A stretch of DNA of 64,000 bases from Anaspis maculata. Taxonomy: Eukaryota; Arthropoda; Insecta; Coleoptera; Scraptiidae. This document shows positions 21,596-33,110 of the stretch, piece after piece; positions within the stretch are counted from its first letter, which is position 1, and every line of letters starts with the position of its first letter. A model generated the notes under the pieces. That model was not told the origin of the DNA, ran no database searches, and saw only the letters and a list, made by a program, of their open reading frames with translations. A program made the position numbers and the translations under genes. Location of the stretch: positions 20,918,892-20,982,891 of the forward strand of contig OX421964.1 of the NCBI GenBank assembly GCA_949128115.1, in the 5' to 3' direction.

Positions 21596-21753
21596 AACTT
21601 CTTGTACCTTCGACCTCCCACAGAAAAAAATGCCAAGCCTCGGACAGATGGGGACTTTTAGTATGTTGTTCCCCATTAAATTCTGAAGGGATCCTCAAAT
21701 TTTCAGATTTTCCTTAATTTGTTTCAGGTTGAAACCTGTTTTGTCTGGGCTAC

Positions 21754-23540
21754 GAAGCTTAAAACAGTTTTTCTAGCTCATAGCAACAAATCCATGTTCT
21801 CTTGGTTCAGCCGAGACTGAAAAACTGGCCCTTAATAAAATCAGCAGACGTGATGAATGCACCCGTTCCCCAAAGCCGAATATTTGTCCAAGAATAACGA
21901 CATTTCTCGAGTGTTCAAAATTGAATAAAGCCCCCCTTAAGAGGTTCACAAATCCTTTCCTTTTAGTGTGCGTTTACCTACAACCCGACAAACTTCACCT
22001 CATAAATCCGGTCCAAAAAGCAATTTTCTCCTGCAAAATTATCCTCCCTCTGAAAACCATCCTTTCTCGCTTCAGAACACGACGCTGCTCTCGTGTGCTC
22101 CATTTAAATTTTTTCCCACTCTCCCTCTATAGCCGACGCTTAATTAGTTGATATTGCTGCAACGACCAGAGTAATACAGCAAGAGACTTGTGCTCGGCGT
22201 TTTAAACTATCAAGAGGAGAAAATATGGTACACCGAGTGGTACACGGCAGCAGAGCATACAACCGGGTTGAAAAACAACCCCTCGAGGAATAAACGAATG
22301 TATGTCATGGCGGTTTTGTTCGACTTAATTAAATTAAAACTACGAGCATATAATGGGAAATGGGGCTTAATTAACGACATGTTGTGACCCGCATGTACGT
22401 ATCCAGCTGCGGTGACTTTTTCAAATTTCAGTCCCGAACTAATCAACTAAACGGTTCTTCACCCTTTAATTTCAAAGTCTTCTATGAAGCTGTGTGCCTA
22501 TTTAGGTATAAATACTGTTTACAAGTTACAACCTAACTGGACAGACAGATTTTTCTCGTGACATAGCCTCATGGAGGAAGAGATAAAACATTTGTTTTGC
22601 AGCTTCGGCGCTACTAATGCTCAAAATACAAGAAGGAAATAATTATTCCTAAAAACTGAATTGCAATAACATTTTTTTAAAATTATTTCTAGCACATTCA
22701 AATTCATTAAAATTTCTAGCAACAAAAAACAAAAATAGATAGTTCTAGGTATTCATTTTCTTGAGTTTTTCTTGAGAAACTGCAAGAAGAAAAACGACAT
22801 TTTGAATGGACAGCCTCAGCAACTACAACAAAGCAGGCAGCCAAATGAATATCGCAAACTTGGCGGTTATCGCCGGTTTGGCTGTCCGGATGGATTGCGA
22901 ACCGCACATACGTATTCGCAGTGCGTTCGGAACATTCATGGCAGGATTCCATGTCAAGGCAACGGACCTTTACATGTCTAAGTACGCCGAGAGATGAGCC
23001 AGTTTTATCCAATTGGTTTTTATTACTTTGTGGGCTGTAAATTAGCCGCCGGCTCTGGAATAGAGCAGGGTCGACGACGCCTCAGAGGCGTCGCTAAGAC
23101 CTGACACAAATAGAACTTGCGGTGCGGTCGGAAGAAGGATTATAGGGAGAATCGCAAGAGATACACGACGCACCGTCACTGTCACCGTCACCTTTCCCCA
23201 ACTAAATATTTGGACTTGGACTTCTCAATCGAATAATACGGAGAAGCGTAATGTAATTAAAGAAAATTCCTGGAATTCTGATCGTTGCTTTATGCTGCAT
23301 TTCTAATTTCGTGGAATACCTGCCGCGTCCTAATTTGTTTGTGTAATTATTCAGTTGTAACGCCAGATGCTATCGGATTAACAGGATCGCTATCCATCGT
23401 GCTCCCGAACTATTCAGGATTAGTTTCACACGCACCGGGAAGCAAGCCGATTCGTTTAAAAGAGATTAAGCGGCAAATGTGTCAGCGACAATGAGATCAG
23501 TATTTTTAAATAAAGATGTAAATTTTACGTACTTTGGAAC
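21754..23540. other. Mostly single-copy block
   Basis: There is no firm gene. A 63-codon plus-strand frame at 22806-22997 starts MDSLSNYNKAGSQMNIANLA and uses many C- or G-ending codons, but an overlapping frame is equally open and no splice or family evidence supports either. 23040-23110 is CpG-rich. The rest has no recognised structure. Confidence 0.3.
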
Positions 23541-23544
23541 GTCC

Positions 23545-24400
23545 GGAGCATTTGCAGTGGCATAACTGCGACAAATGTATGATAAGATTCGCAAAAATTA
23601 AGAAAAAATCTGGAAATTCGCTGGACAGGAAATAGGAAAACAGAACGAGTGGAGAAGAATAGAGAGATAACTTGAAGACAAGAAGGATGCCAGGAAAAAG
23701 TTGAAAAACATGCAAGAATATTGTAAATTCAATTTGGCGAGAGAAGCTCTATTGTTGGGCGACTGACTATCGGTATGGGTGTGGGTGTGCTGGGGTGTTC
23801 GAATGTTCAAGCGCGAATAATACCTCGGCTGTTCATATCCGTTCTTTGTATACGAACATTCGAAACAAACATAGTGCATTGATTTCTATTCAGGATGCGA
23901 TAAGAACACTTGTACGAATGTGAACAGTACGAGATTCTCGACAACACATGTTCAAATTTGCAAGTCGTCAGATAAATTTGGACAATTGTGCGAAAGCCGA
24001 AAGCTTTTTCTTGTAACGAATCTGGTACCTATCAGAATATCATACACATAAAGAACAGCATTCAAAATACCATTGGTTGATGCGTAGAGCCAAAATGTAT
24101 GGATGCACAGAGTGCTCGTTCAAGACCATGCATAAGGATTACTTGAAACGACACAATTTTTGGACGAATCATCGATTTGGACAAGTTCGAAATTGTAGCA
24201 GCCGGCTCCACTTCGTTTCGGTGCCTCGAGTTCCTGTTCCAGACAAAATATAAAGGAAGCTTGCAACCGCAGACAGTGTCAAAACACTTTCGACCGATCG
24301 AATCGAATGGTTCGAGTGCACCAAGTGTTCGTACAAGGTGGAAGTGTTGAGCTCACAGGCAGCTGTCAATGTCACATTCAACTGCAGCCCACAACGCAGG
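23545..24400 (+). pseudogene. Degenerate C2H2 zinc-finger reading
   Basis: Separated plus-strand frames show zinc-finger half-motifs. These are HNCDKCMIRFAKIKK near 23561-23605, YGCTECSFKTMHKDYLKRH then NFWTNH at 24099-24170 (C-x2-C-x12-H-x5-H, a complete C2H2 pattern), and FECTKCSYKVEVLSS near 24311-24355. On the minus strand YVCFECSYTKNGY (about 23838-23876) also has the C-x2-C start. Intervening stops and frameshifts mean no intact protein. A multi-finger DNA-binding protein is the natural source: each finger would bind one zinc ion through two Cys and two His. Only one finger is complete, so chance resemblance of the others is possible. Confidence 0.4.
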
Positions 24401-27400
24401 TCCAGAAAACAGCTGAATTAGATTTTTTGAATTTCCGAGGTTTCTATTGGAAGATGTTGAGAAACGATGCCAAAATTCAAAACATTCCATCCTTTTCAAC
24501 ATTACGTTATTTTCAAGGTTGAGTGAAGGGCAAGATTGCTGCACGATCAATTTCCGAAAGTGCTATCAACCTAGTGGCCTCAAATTCACCCTTGGTAATT
24601 ATTTTTGAATGTTCTTATTGGAAGATGTGAAGAAGGGTGGTGTTAACATCGTACGGCAAAAATCAGTGATTCAAAGTTGACCAGGATAGAATTTCATGTC
24701 TAACGAACTAAGGTCAGTGTAGCAAGTATCAAATGACGTGTTGACATGCAAAAAGAAAAAAGTTCCAAGAATTGAGGACGATGTTGCATGAACTAGAGAG
24801 GATGTTGCAGGAACATGGACAATGGACATCGTAGAGAGAGCTGAAGAAAACGACGAGCTGAGAACCTTGTAAAGTAACTGAGGATGACGTTAGAGAAATT
24901 GAGAAAGATGTCGGAGGGATTGGGGTCAATTTTAGATGATTCGATCGTTTGATTCCCAACTTGAAGCAGAACTGTTGCCGTCACTCGGCTTGCGGGACCC
25001 TCCCGCTTTAGTAGAAGCTTTTCTCTTCGTTGTTTTCCTTGTTATTCTTCTCGCTTTCTTGCTGGAATCGCTTGCTTTTCCAGAACTATCACCTGGACTG
25101 GATCCAATCTGGTCTCAACAGTCAATCCTTAAACTAACTCTGGCTGAGGCGATTAGGCAAAGCGAACCTATCCTGAACAAACTTTGTCCCGAAATTTGCA
25201 ACCGGTGTGTCGTTTTTATCGCGTCCTGTTTCAACAGTCAAAATCCAGGCACCCACCCCCCATAACAGTTCGGGGAATAAACGGCCGCCCAACCGCTTCT
25301 CCCGCTTTCAATTAAAACGCAACTCAGCCCGTGAATTGGACTGAATGTTGCCAATATCTACGTGAATACGCACACACACAGCCAGGAAATTCGGTAACCA
25401 CATTAAGCGTACACGCTCTCGAACGCCAAATTTCCAGTTTCCCTCGCAGACTATATTCAGCGACATATGCTTGCAATTGGATTTCGTACACAGCGGCGGC
25501 GTGCCACCGCGAAAATTTCATTTGAATGAACTCCTGAATCGTCCGCCGAGTAACAGACACCGCTCGAAGTGGGATTTTCGTCTCGATAATTTCTGTAGGG
25601 AGAAATACGGATGCTTTGCACACTCGTGTCAGGTTCTCGCTTGTGTCAACTTGACGCAGGCGACAATCAGACTCATTTGGCTCGGATTAGTTGTGAAAAG
25701 AGCACTAGTTCTTAGTAGACATTTCCACATGAGAACCTGGGAAAAGCGGAAAGATACAGAAGAGTGACGGAGATGTCATAAACAGTTGTTACGAGACATA
25801 ACAGAATTTAACATGACAACTCTCTGGCAACGTTTCTCGGTTATCTGATGCAAAATTATCAGATTTATAGTGAAAATGACAATGACCTGTCTCGTGCGCA
25901 AGCGCAGAAAAGGTTACGTCTGCAACGGCTCAGCCCAAATTTTCAGCATTTCTCCTAGAAAAAAAGTAGGATCTTTTGAGACAACATATTGTCAAAGTAA
26001 TGACATAAAGGCCCTAGGTGAAAGTGCATCCCTTGCGTTCCCATTTACCTCTACCGATTTCAGCTGTGCTCAAACAACAATAAAGAGCAACCCCAGTCCA
26101 CGAGTAGGCAAAGGGCCTGCCCTTTTACTATTTGTGGCAATATTTTCATGCCGTCAGCGATCTTGGTTTGTGCTTTGGATTGAACAAATGGAAAAAGTGG
26201 TCTAATACCTCAATCAGAAGCGGGTAAATGCAACAATTCAAATGTGGCGATACTGTCGAAAATAAAATCAAACTATACAACCTTGGTGCGGCTAATGAAA
26301 TAAAATTACCAGGCTAATGACGACGGCCTGTTGATAAGCCAATCGGCCGTTATTAATCAGCACTGGTACACTAATGGGATTTAGATGGAATCGATTAATA
26401 AAGTGAACGGCATGGCGCTATATCTCTTTCTACTATGTACATGTACGAAAAATATATTATATTGCAATTGAAACCGGTCGTGCGTGAATATTTGTTTTTC
26501 GGTCTTTCGATTCGAAAACGTTACGCTACTGGGTTCTGGAACATATCATAAAGCAAAAAGCAAATGTTTGAACAGGCGCGCGCGCGTTCGTCGGTTCAAA
26601 TTCAAACCCTGTGTGATAGGGCACGATTAAGTGTTCTGCCAATAACAAGCGAGGGCACGGGGTAATAATATAGCGTCGCTGTTATATTCAAAAAGCGCTA
26701 CATGATGGATGTTTATTCATTACGCGCCTATTTATTCTATGGTTTACGGTTTTTGAATGTCAAATATCATCAAGGGGGGATGATGACGGCGGTGCGGTGG
26801 TGGTGGTGGTGGTGGGAGAGAGAAGTGCGATCGGAAGGACGCGAAAGAAAAGATGAAACATTGACCTCCGGAGCTTAATTTAATTAAATTCGGGTGCGAT
26901 GTCGCCCTCAAGCGAGCCCTCATCGGGCTTTCACGCGCCATTATCAAAACGCCGTGTTTGCACTACAAACACGAAAGGACCTCGAATTTAATTCGCTTCC
27001 CGCACACATTTTTCTATATATTATTCTGTATTTTAGCATCATCACTCTGGCGCGACGCTGCACATGTTGCGAGCAGATTTCGCAGGCCGACGCGCGAGTC
27101 AGATTTCATTGACATTCAAGGATCATTGCGTGTGTCCTCGTGTTCTCTCCATAGTTCAGGAGCCTTTTAGCAACCGCGACAAAAAACAGACAGTTTCTGA
27201 TTTGTCTGCTTGTCTGCAGAAGCTGTCCAGAGGCGGCAGCATTTTTAATAATAACTTTAAACTTTCTATATAATATGTTGTTAGATAGGCGGCGTACGCG
27301 GTACACGTACACCCATTTTGTAATTTGAAGAAGCGAAAGGAAACTGATTTATTTTCAATTTGCACGACGGCAAGCTCAATTACAATACCGACTCACCTCG

Positions 27401-27956
27401 CCTTGAAGTAAAATTTCTCGCTGCAAGAAGATTGTTTAAAAATCGAACCATTTCCATATAAAGTCGAGTTTCTCCGATCGTATTTATAGCGCGGAACCAA
27501 CGTTGACACATGGGATCATGGGAATAATGGAATACGCCGACCGAAGGCCCTGCTTGAGATTTATCGAAAAGGAGCCGCGTCTAGGTTGCTTTATGCGATA
27601 CGTGTACAAAAGGAATCAGGAATCGGATAATATGGCGAGATTTCTATTTGTTCTTCATATTTCCGTTTGTCTTTCAGTAATTTGTGATTCCACGAAGTTC
27701 GGTAATTCTTGGCGCCATTAGGCAAACTGATGCATGCATACCTAATCGAGCATGTAGGTTTACTTACTTCGCTAATGCTCAAAGAAATCCACGTAGAGAA
27801 GGTGTATGTACGTCTAGACGGATACTATCAATGTTAGTATAGCGCTTACCTGTAACAAGAAAAAACATAATTAGTTCACTGCAGTTTGGTATGATATAGC
27901 AGTTGTGATTATTTTGTATACAAATCAATCAATCATTAGGAAATTATCTTGGTTAC
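24401..27956. other. Single-copy block with CpG-rich islands
   Basis: No gene or transposon is supported. 24960-25680 and 26750-27300 are CpG-rich, and 26576-26590 contains a CGCGCGCG run. There are clusters of TAAT/ATTA cores around 26300-26410 and 26870-26890. These could be regulatory or intronic sequence of a host gene. A GGTGGT run lies near 26796-26812. Nothing here is proven functional. Confidence 0.3.
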
Positions 27957-28084
27957 CAGCTTCATTTATTTATCTGAAACTGGAAATCAGTTAGATGGAG
28001 CCCATCTCCCTGGTCAGGTCAGATCAGATCAGATCATGTCAGGTCAGGTCAGGTCAGGTCAGGTCGGGTCGGGTCATGTCCTGA
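27957..28084. repeat. LINE-tail-like repeat ending in (TCAGG)n
   Basis: A phrase with GATGGAGCCCATCTCCCTGG precedes an imperfect (TCAGG)n tract at 28012-28080. A diverged copy of the same phrase occurs at about 29140-29195 (GGATGGAGCCCAACTCCCTGG). Two copies about 1.2 kb apart suggest a dispersed repeat, perhaps a retrotransposon 3' region. Confidence 0.5.
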
Positions 28085-29425
28085 CCAGCTTTGATAATTA
28101 GTTTGTTACGGTTTCAAAAATCGACTTGGCGATACAGAATAATGAAACCAGGGGAACCAAAAAAAAAGAGAGTTGGTTGTTATTTTCGGAGGCTCCGGCT
28201 GGTTCTGCAAAGAAAGATCCAATAACCATCGGCCGAGTAGCGATTCAGTGTTCCTCTACTGTTCCTGTTGATGGCAAGCAGTACCACCAGTCATGTGATG
28301 TGCCTCAAGAACCAAAATTAAGGGAAGCGACGCTGGACGCCACTCCTAGAACGCCGCGCCGCCTTTGGTTGACAGCGACTGTAAGTAATCGCCAACTTCG
28401 TTGAAGTGACCATCTCGGTCCTATTTTTCTCGTCTGTCCAGATGCCAGAGCGTATGGTGAGCTCCTGGGATGTTCAAAGGTACCAAATCAGTTCACTACC
28501 CTACCGTCCAATCGACGTCTTCACCAACGTTGTCAGTTGGTCCAGATTATCAAGATCCTGCTAATCGTTGCGGTTGTCCCGAAGCTCATGCGTTCAAGAC
28601 TCGTTGATGGGCAAACCAAGTGTTGCCTCTTATCTTTTATTTTACTGTTTTAGAATAAGTTACCTATTTAACATTCAGCGTGTTCTTATTAAATGTATTA
28701 TTATTATTATTATTATTATTGTCTCTGCGTGAAGTAAGAGACGTTATTAGGGGGTAGCTATACCGGTTTACTACACCAATCTTCCTTGGGGTAGGACGGC
28801 AGTATGTTGTTTTTCGTGTAGGTACTCTGTTTCAGTGTCGTCGCTGGAGCTTCGTTCGGCCCTTCGAGTTCTCGCAGCGACATCGAAAAGGTAGGTACCT
28901 ACGTTATAGTTTGTAAGCCAAATCTCGCGGTTTTGCTCACCCTTTCTATTGGCGTCCTCTGCGCAACGCCCTTTATTTTTGTTAACACACCATGTCAAGT
29001 TGAACTGTAAATATTCTTGAACCTTTTTTTCCCGATCATAGACCTGATTTTATGTGGTTTATTCTGTATTTTTAATTCTCCCAATCCCAACCATTTCCAC
29101 CTCGGAATCAATCACTTTCAATCACGATTTCAACCCGTAATAAGTTATTTATCTAAAGCTGGGAATCACTCGGATGGAGCCCAACTCCCTGGCAACGCGA
29201 AGACTTTGGTCGTCGACGTCCGATGGCACACCGGAAGCTAAAGATAAAAATTAATAATTTGAATATTTCAATTATATTGCTACGTCGATTCCCGCCTGTA
29301 TTTTTCGTCATTCGTGAAATTTTAAATACCTATCCTGTAATACAACCACCAGAAAAGATTGAATGGCTCAAATATGATCGAATGAAAAATGAATGAAAGC
29401 TTAATTAAACAAGAACAAAGTATCT
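28085..29425. other. Repeat-derived sequence with (ATT)n tail
   Basis: A stretch without stops in some frames (28126-28404) leads to an (ATT)n run at 28696-28720. That is a common 3' tail of non-LTR retrotransposons, so part of this may be an untranslated LINE end. No motif confirms it. The second copy of the GATGGAGCCC phrase lies at about 29140-29195. Confidence 0.35.
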
Positions 29426-29429
29426 TATT

Positions 29430-31030
29430 CTTAAGCCCGAATCAAAACAAGCCAGAGTGCAAGAATGATCATGGTATCTCTCTTCTTGGCACTACATACA
29501 AAAATTTCACATACATCCTGACTTTGAAATTGCTTGTTTACGCAGAAAACTTCATTGACTGGTGGACATGTGAACATGATTCCAACTTAGAAAATCAGCT
29601 ACAAATCAACTTTTCAATGTTAAGGAGGTGCTCAGAAATGGAAGAGGAAAACTTGATATCCGAAGAATGGCTTTGCTCTTTCAACTTCATGTATACAGAT
29701 TCTAGATCCTTTGTTATTTGGAGACATTCAACCAAATAACAAAGTTTGGAAATACCTCAGGAAATACAAAAGAACTTTGGAGACGTCTGTGTTCTGATGG
29801 AATTTTTTTGCAAAGACCTTGATGTATCCAGAAGAAAGATAATGCGGAAATTATTCGGACCCAAGAACGAAGACGTGTTGCGGATATTATACAACCACGA
29901 ATTATGGCAGCGATACTGAAACCTGCCACTGTATCAGTATCTTGAGGTCGAAAGACACCAGTGGGCAGGTCACGTAGTTTGAATGAATAGAAGAATGCTG
30001 GAATCGAATATGGGAGGGAGTGTACCAGTTAGTGTTTCACCAAATCAAGACTATTTCAAGATCTTGTCTTGATCTTGTCTTGAAATCAAGAAAAAATCGA
30101 GACAAGAAAGAAGGTCCGAAAATCAAGACAAGATAAGAGTTGTTGTGTCAAGAATCAAGACTTCTTGAAAATGTGTCAAGAGTTCTTGATATTTCTTGAT
30201 GAAAACAAATCGCAGAAATTTCAAACATGAAGCATTCTGTTATTGAGAATACAGTTATAGCGAGAGTCTTATACTTACATCCTGGAAGATAATTATTTTA
30301 TTTCTATGAAATTACTGAATCAGATTATTTATCTTTGACACTGATTTTTATTTTTTTCCATTTGTGGCGGCTGTGATCAACTGGCATCAACTAATTTTGG
30401 GCCGAACTCCCACCTCAATACTGAAACTTTTCCAAAAATATAAAAAACTCATGTTTTCATTTAATTATGTTATGGTACACCTGACTGATGTTCAAGTGTC
30501 AAAAGCTTATTTTTACATTTGGCTACTATTGAACGCATGTCCACAAAGTTGTATTGCAATTGATCCAAAAACACGAAAAAAAAACAAGGATTTTCACCCG
30601 TTTTTTGCTGGAAATGTATTTTTTTATTAATTTACATGCCTGATTTTAATCAGCGCTCCACATGTTCCATCAACATTAGGTAACTGCAGTCGGTGAACTA
30701 ATATAAAACGAAATTAACCGGTTTGATCCGGAGCCCATCAAGATCAAGAAATATCAAGATTTCTTGACATCAAGACAAGAAGGCAGCCATCAAGAAATCG
30801 TCAAGTCAAGTGTACGATCTATTCTTGTCTTGAATTTCAAGACAAGACAAGAAGTGACCATCGAGACAAGATTTCTTGTCTTGATGAAACACTAGTACCA
30901 GTTGGAAGATCAAGAAAAGCAGGCAGACGGAAGGGAACTGATAGAAGTGAGAAAGTGGAAGGAAAAGGCAAAGAACAGGGACGGCTTGAGAATGGAATTG
31001 AAGAAGCTCAAGGCCCCAAGCGGGCTGTAG
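29430..31030 (+). pseudogene. LINE ORF2 remnant split by a hAT-type element
   Basis: Plus-strand frames read as a non-LTR reverse transcriptase with gaps. PECKNDHGISLLGTTYKNF (about 29450-29505) resembles the Y-R-G-I-S-L-L-x-T-x-Y-K motif. A later part matches the C-terminal region, with KIMRKLFGPKNEDVLRILYN near 29836-29895 and VERHQWAGHVV near 29947-29980. After the insertion at 30030-30894 the reading resumes at about 30900 with GRSRKAGRRK, corresponding to the G-R-P-R-K-R-W motif, and ends with a frame reading LRMELKKLKAPSGL before a stop near 31030. Palm motifs A to C are deleted. Several stops and frameshifts are present. Confidence 0.7.
30030..30894. mobile_element. 865-bp hAT-type non-autonomous element
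   Basis: The ends are TAGTGTTTCACC and GATGAAACACTA. Each is flanked by an exact 8-bp duplication, GTACCAGT (30022-30029 and 30895-30902), the duplication length of hAT transposons. The terminal 5 bases fit the hAT pattern Y-A-R-N-G. Both subterminal regions are packed with direct and inverted copies of TCTTGTCTTGA/TCAAGACAAGA, as expected for transposase binding sites. The interior (about 30230-30720) codes for nothing recognised. The host LINE reading continues on both sides of the insertion. Confidence 0.85.
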
Positions 31031-31660
31031 TATCATGAGAAGGAAGAAGGTAGCTGGGAAGGGGCACCACAAGCAGGTGAAGTTTGGTTTGGAAAAAATA
31101 CGTGTATTCCTCTGAGTTCTACGGTTGTGACGCAAAGTGTTTCGAAGTAAGAAGCAACATTTCGTCCCATGTTGTTGTTTGTTGATCATTCTGTCAGGAG
31201 ACCAACATCGAAGACCGATGATATATTGTAGCAATGATATCAAAAATAAGATGTAGCTTTGTCGCTGGTGAGGGGCCCTCAAAATGTTATAGCCTAGGGC
31301 CCAAATAAGGCCTAATCCGGCCCTGCATACCAGGGGTCAAGTCGACAGTTGATGGAATTTCCGGATCAGAAGGCAAAAGTTTATCTGCCTCGACATCATC
31401 GAGCACTGGCACGTCTGGCACGTCGTGTTCCAATCATGAAGTCGAACTGTTGCAATCTTATGGCACATCGTGCCAGTCTTCCTACTAGGTCCTTCAGGTT
31501 ATGCAATCAAAGAAGACCCCATAGTGAACGGCATTCCCTTTAAGTGGGGTCTGAATCTCTCGGTTGCTCACAGGACCGCTAAACACTCTTTTTCTGTAGC
31601 TGTGAAGCTGCTTTCACATTTTTACAGAGAACGGCTGATATTGACCTTTCCACCTTCGAG
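31031..31660. other. Unassigned, with a possible hAT-like terminus
   Basis: On the minus strand CAGGGCCGGATTAGGCC (about 31309-31325) resembles the start of hAT-family elements, but no partner end was found. 31385-31420 has a doubled CTGGCACGTC phrase. No gene is seen. Confidence 0.3.
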
Positions 31661-31666
31661 TGCTGG

Positions 31667-33110
31667 CTAAGTAGAACTTTTAGCATGTTTCTCAAGTAAC
31701 GCGTAGATCAGAGCTATGATCGGAGAGAAATTCGGTATGAATCTTCTATGCCAACTTGCCATGCCTACCAGGCGACGAACGTCCTTCTGAGTTTTCGGAA
31801 CAGGAATACCCACAATAGCTCTGACTTTATCAGGATCCACTGATAGTCCATATCGATTGACGACGTATCCCAAATATCGTAACTCCAGAACGCAAAACTG
31901 GCATTTGTCCTTGTTCAATGTGAATTCCGCACGCCGCAGTCTGTTAAAAACTTCTGAAAGGATTTCAAGATGAGGGGTGTTAGAGATGACGATAACATCG
32001 TCTAAATAGCAAAAACACGCTGTGTTCCAAATCGTGTCCTACCACCTTTTCGAGGCAACGCTAAAACGTGACTGGAGCATCATGAAGACCGAATGGTAGT
32101 CTTCTGAATTGATACAAGCCTCGATTTGGAACCGTGAAGTATGTGTATTGTTTGGAGCCATCGTCCATCACGATCTGCCAATAGGCTGATCCAATGTCCA
32201 GGGTCGAAAGGTATTTGGCATCCTGGAGCTTTTCCAGTGTATGGCTGACATGTGGGATTGGATAGCTGTCCTTCTCGATAACCGCATTAACTTTACGGAA
32301 GTCAACATAGGTGTAATTTTTTTCTTATCGAGCAGGATCGGTGAGGCCAAAGGGCTTATTTGAGTTTTCAATGACGTCTCGCTCTAACATAGCCTCCAAT
32401 TCCTCGTCGATGGCTTTCTGAATGATAGGGGAGACAGGGTAATAGCGGCTCTTGATGGGTGTCCATTTTGTCACTATTTTGCGCTTCACCAACGTGAGTA
32501 CATCCAAATTTTGATGGACAGCTTTCAAAATGGCAGATGCATGATCTTCGGCATCGAAGAAGGCGATGTCTTCTTTTGTGAACAACCACTCCTACTCGTT
32601 ACTGCGAAGGCTAGGAATAATCTCAATTGTCTTCCAAAAATCAGTTCCAAGAATCAAGGTATGCTTGAGGTCCGGTATGACCAATACATTTGAAGTAACG
32701 ATCGTTTTCCGAAGTCGTATTGGCAGAAGGCAAGTTTAAATCGATTAACAAACATTTCCATTGGCGACGGCACAGCGAACTGGTGCAGGATCAAGGGCTA
32801 TTCCATGTGACTTTAACTGATCTAATCCTTGATTACCAATGATCGTTAGTGTAGCGCCGCTGTCCAGTAATCCAGGAAAGTTTAAACCATAAATTTGAAC
32901 TTGAAGATAGGGTTGCTCGTCTTTCTCCAGATGTTGGTGAATACAGTTTGAAATAGCTTTCTCTTTGGTTGAACTAGTTTCGTCCAGTTGTTAGAGTTTG
33001 TTGTGTAGATGTTGTTACCAGTTGTATACGTCGATTTTTGTTTCCCGAAGAACAGTTACATGGACAATTACGAATAGTGACATCCTTCTTCCCACACCTT
33101 TAACACTTCA
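31667..33110 (-). pseudogene. Ty3/gypsy-type retroelement gag-pol remnant
   Basis: Reading leftwards, a zinc-knuckle-like cluster of Cys with RCGKKD lies near 33080-33110. Next comes an aspartic protease motif, FPGLLDSGATLTIIG, near 32845-32890, and then reverse transcriptase from about 32585. The latter shows SPIIQKAIDEELEAMLERDV (32410-32470), a palm motif A with STLDIGSAYWQI (about 32170-32205), and the catalytic box YLDDVIVIS (about 32000-32030). It ends with the thumb reading YLGYVVNRYGLSVDPDKVRA and VRRLVGMASWHRRF (31715-31870). RNase H, integrase and both LTRs are missing, and the copy stops at about 31667. There are several frameshifts and stops, so it is inactive. The domain order and the D-S-G-A-T and Y-L-D-D boxes support Ty3/gypsy. 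Confidence 0.85.

Larger units (their letters stand above)
16777..21753. repeat. 5-kb inverted repeat with interrupted arms
   Basis: Left arm segments at 16777-17009, 17295-18139 and 19208-19340 return inverted at 21753-21600, 21158-20240 and 20235-20080. Both outer ends are TAGCCCAG. Long stretches are near-identical, for example the reading across CTCAAATTTTCAGATTTTCC and TTTGGCTCTGATTTCATA. The arms total about 1.2-1.4 kb of clear match, too long for an ordinary MITE. Three blocks break the symmetry and are listed separately (17010-17294, 18144-19207, 21160-21595); in each case the other arm shows the empty site. The centre (19680-20040) holds a short decayed reading. This is either a large foldback transposon or an inverted segmental duplication. 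Confidence 0.8.

Noticed and set aside
26592..26609. GGTTCAAATTCAAACC as a tRNA B box
   Set aside because: No A box, acceptor stem or cloverleaf can be drawn around it.
30806..31282. 158-codon minus-strand open frame
   Set aside because: It runs antisense through the right end of the hAT-type element and the LINE C-terminus, whose plus-strand motifs explain the sequence.
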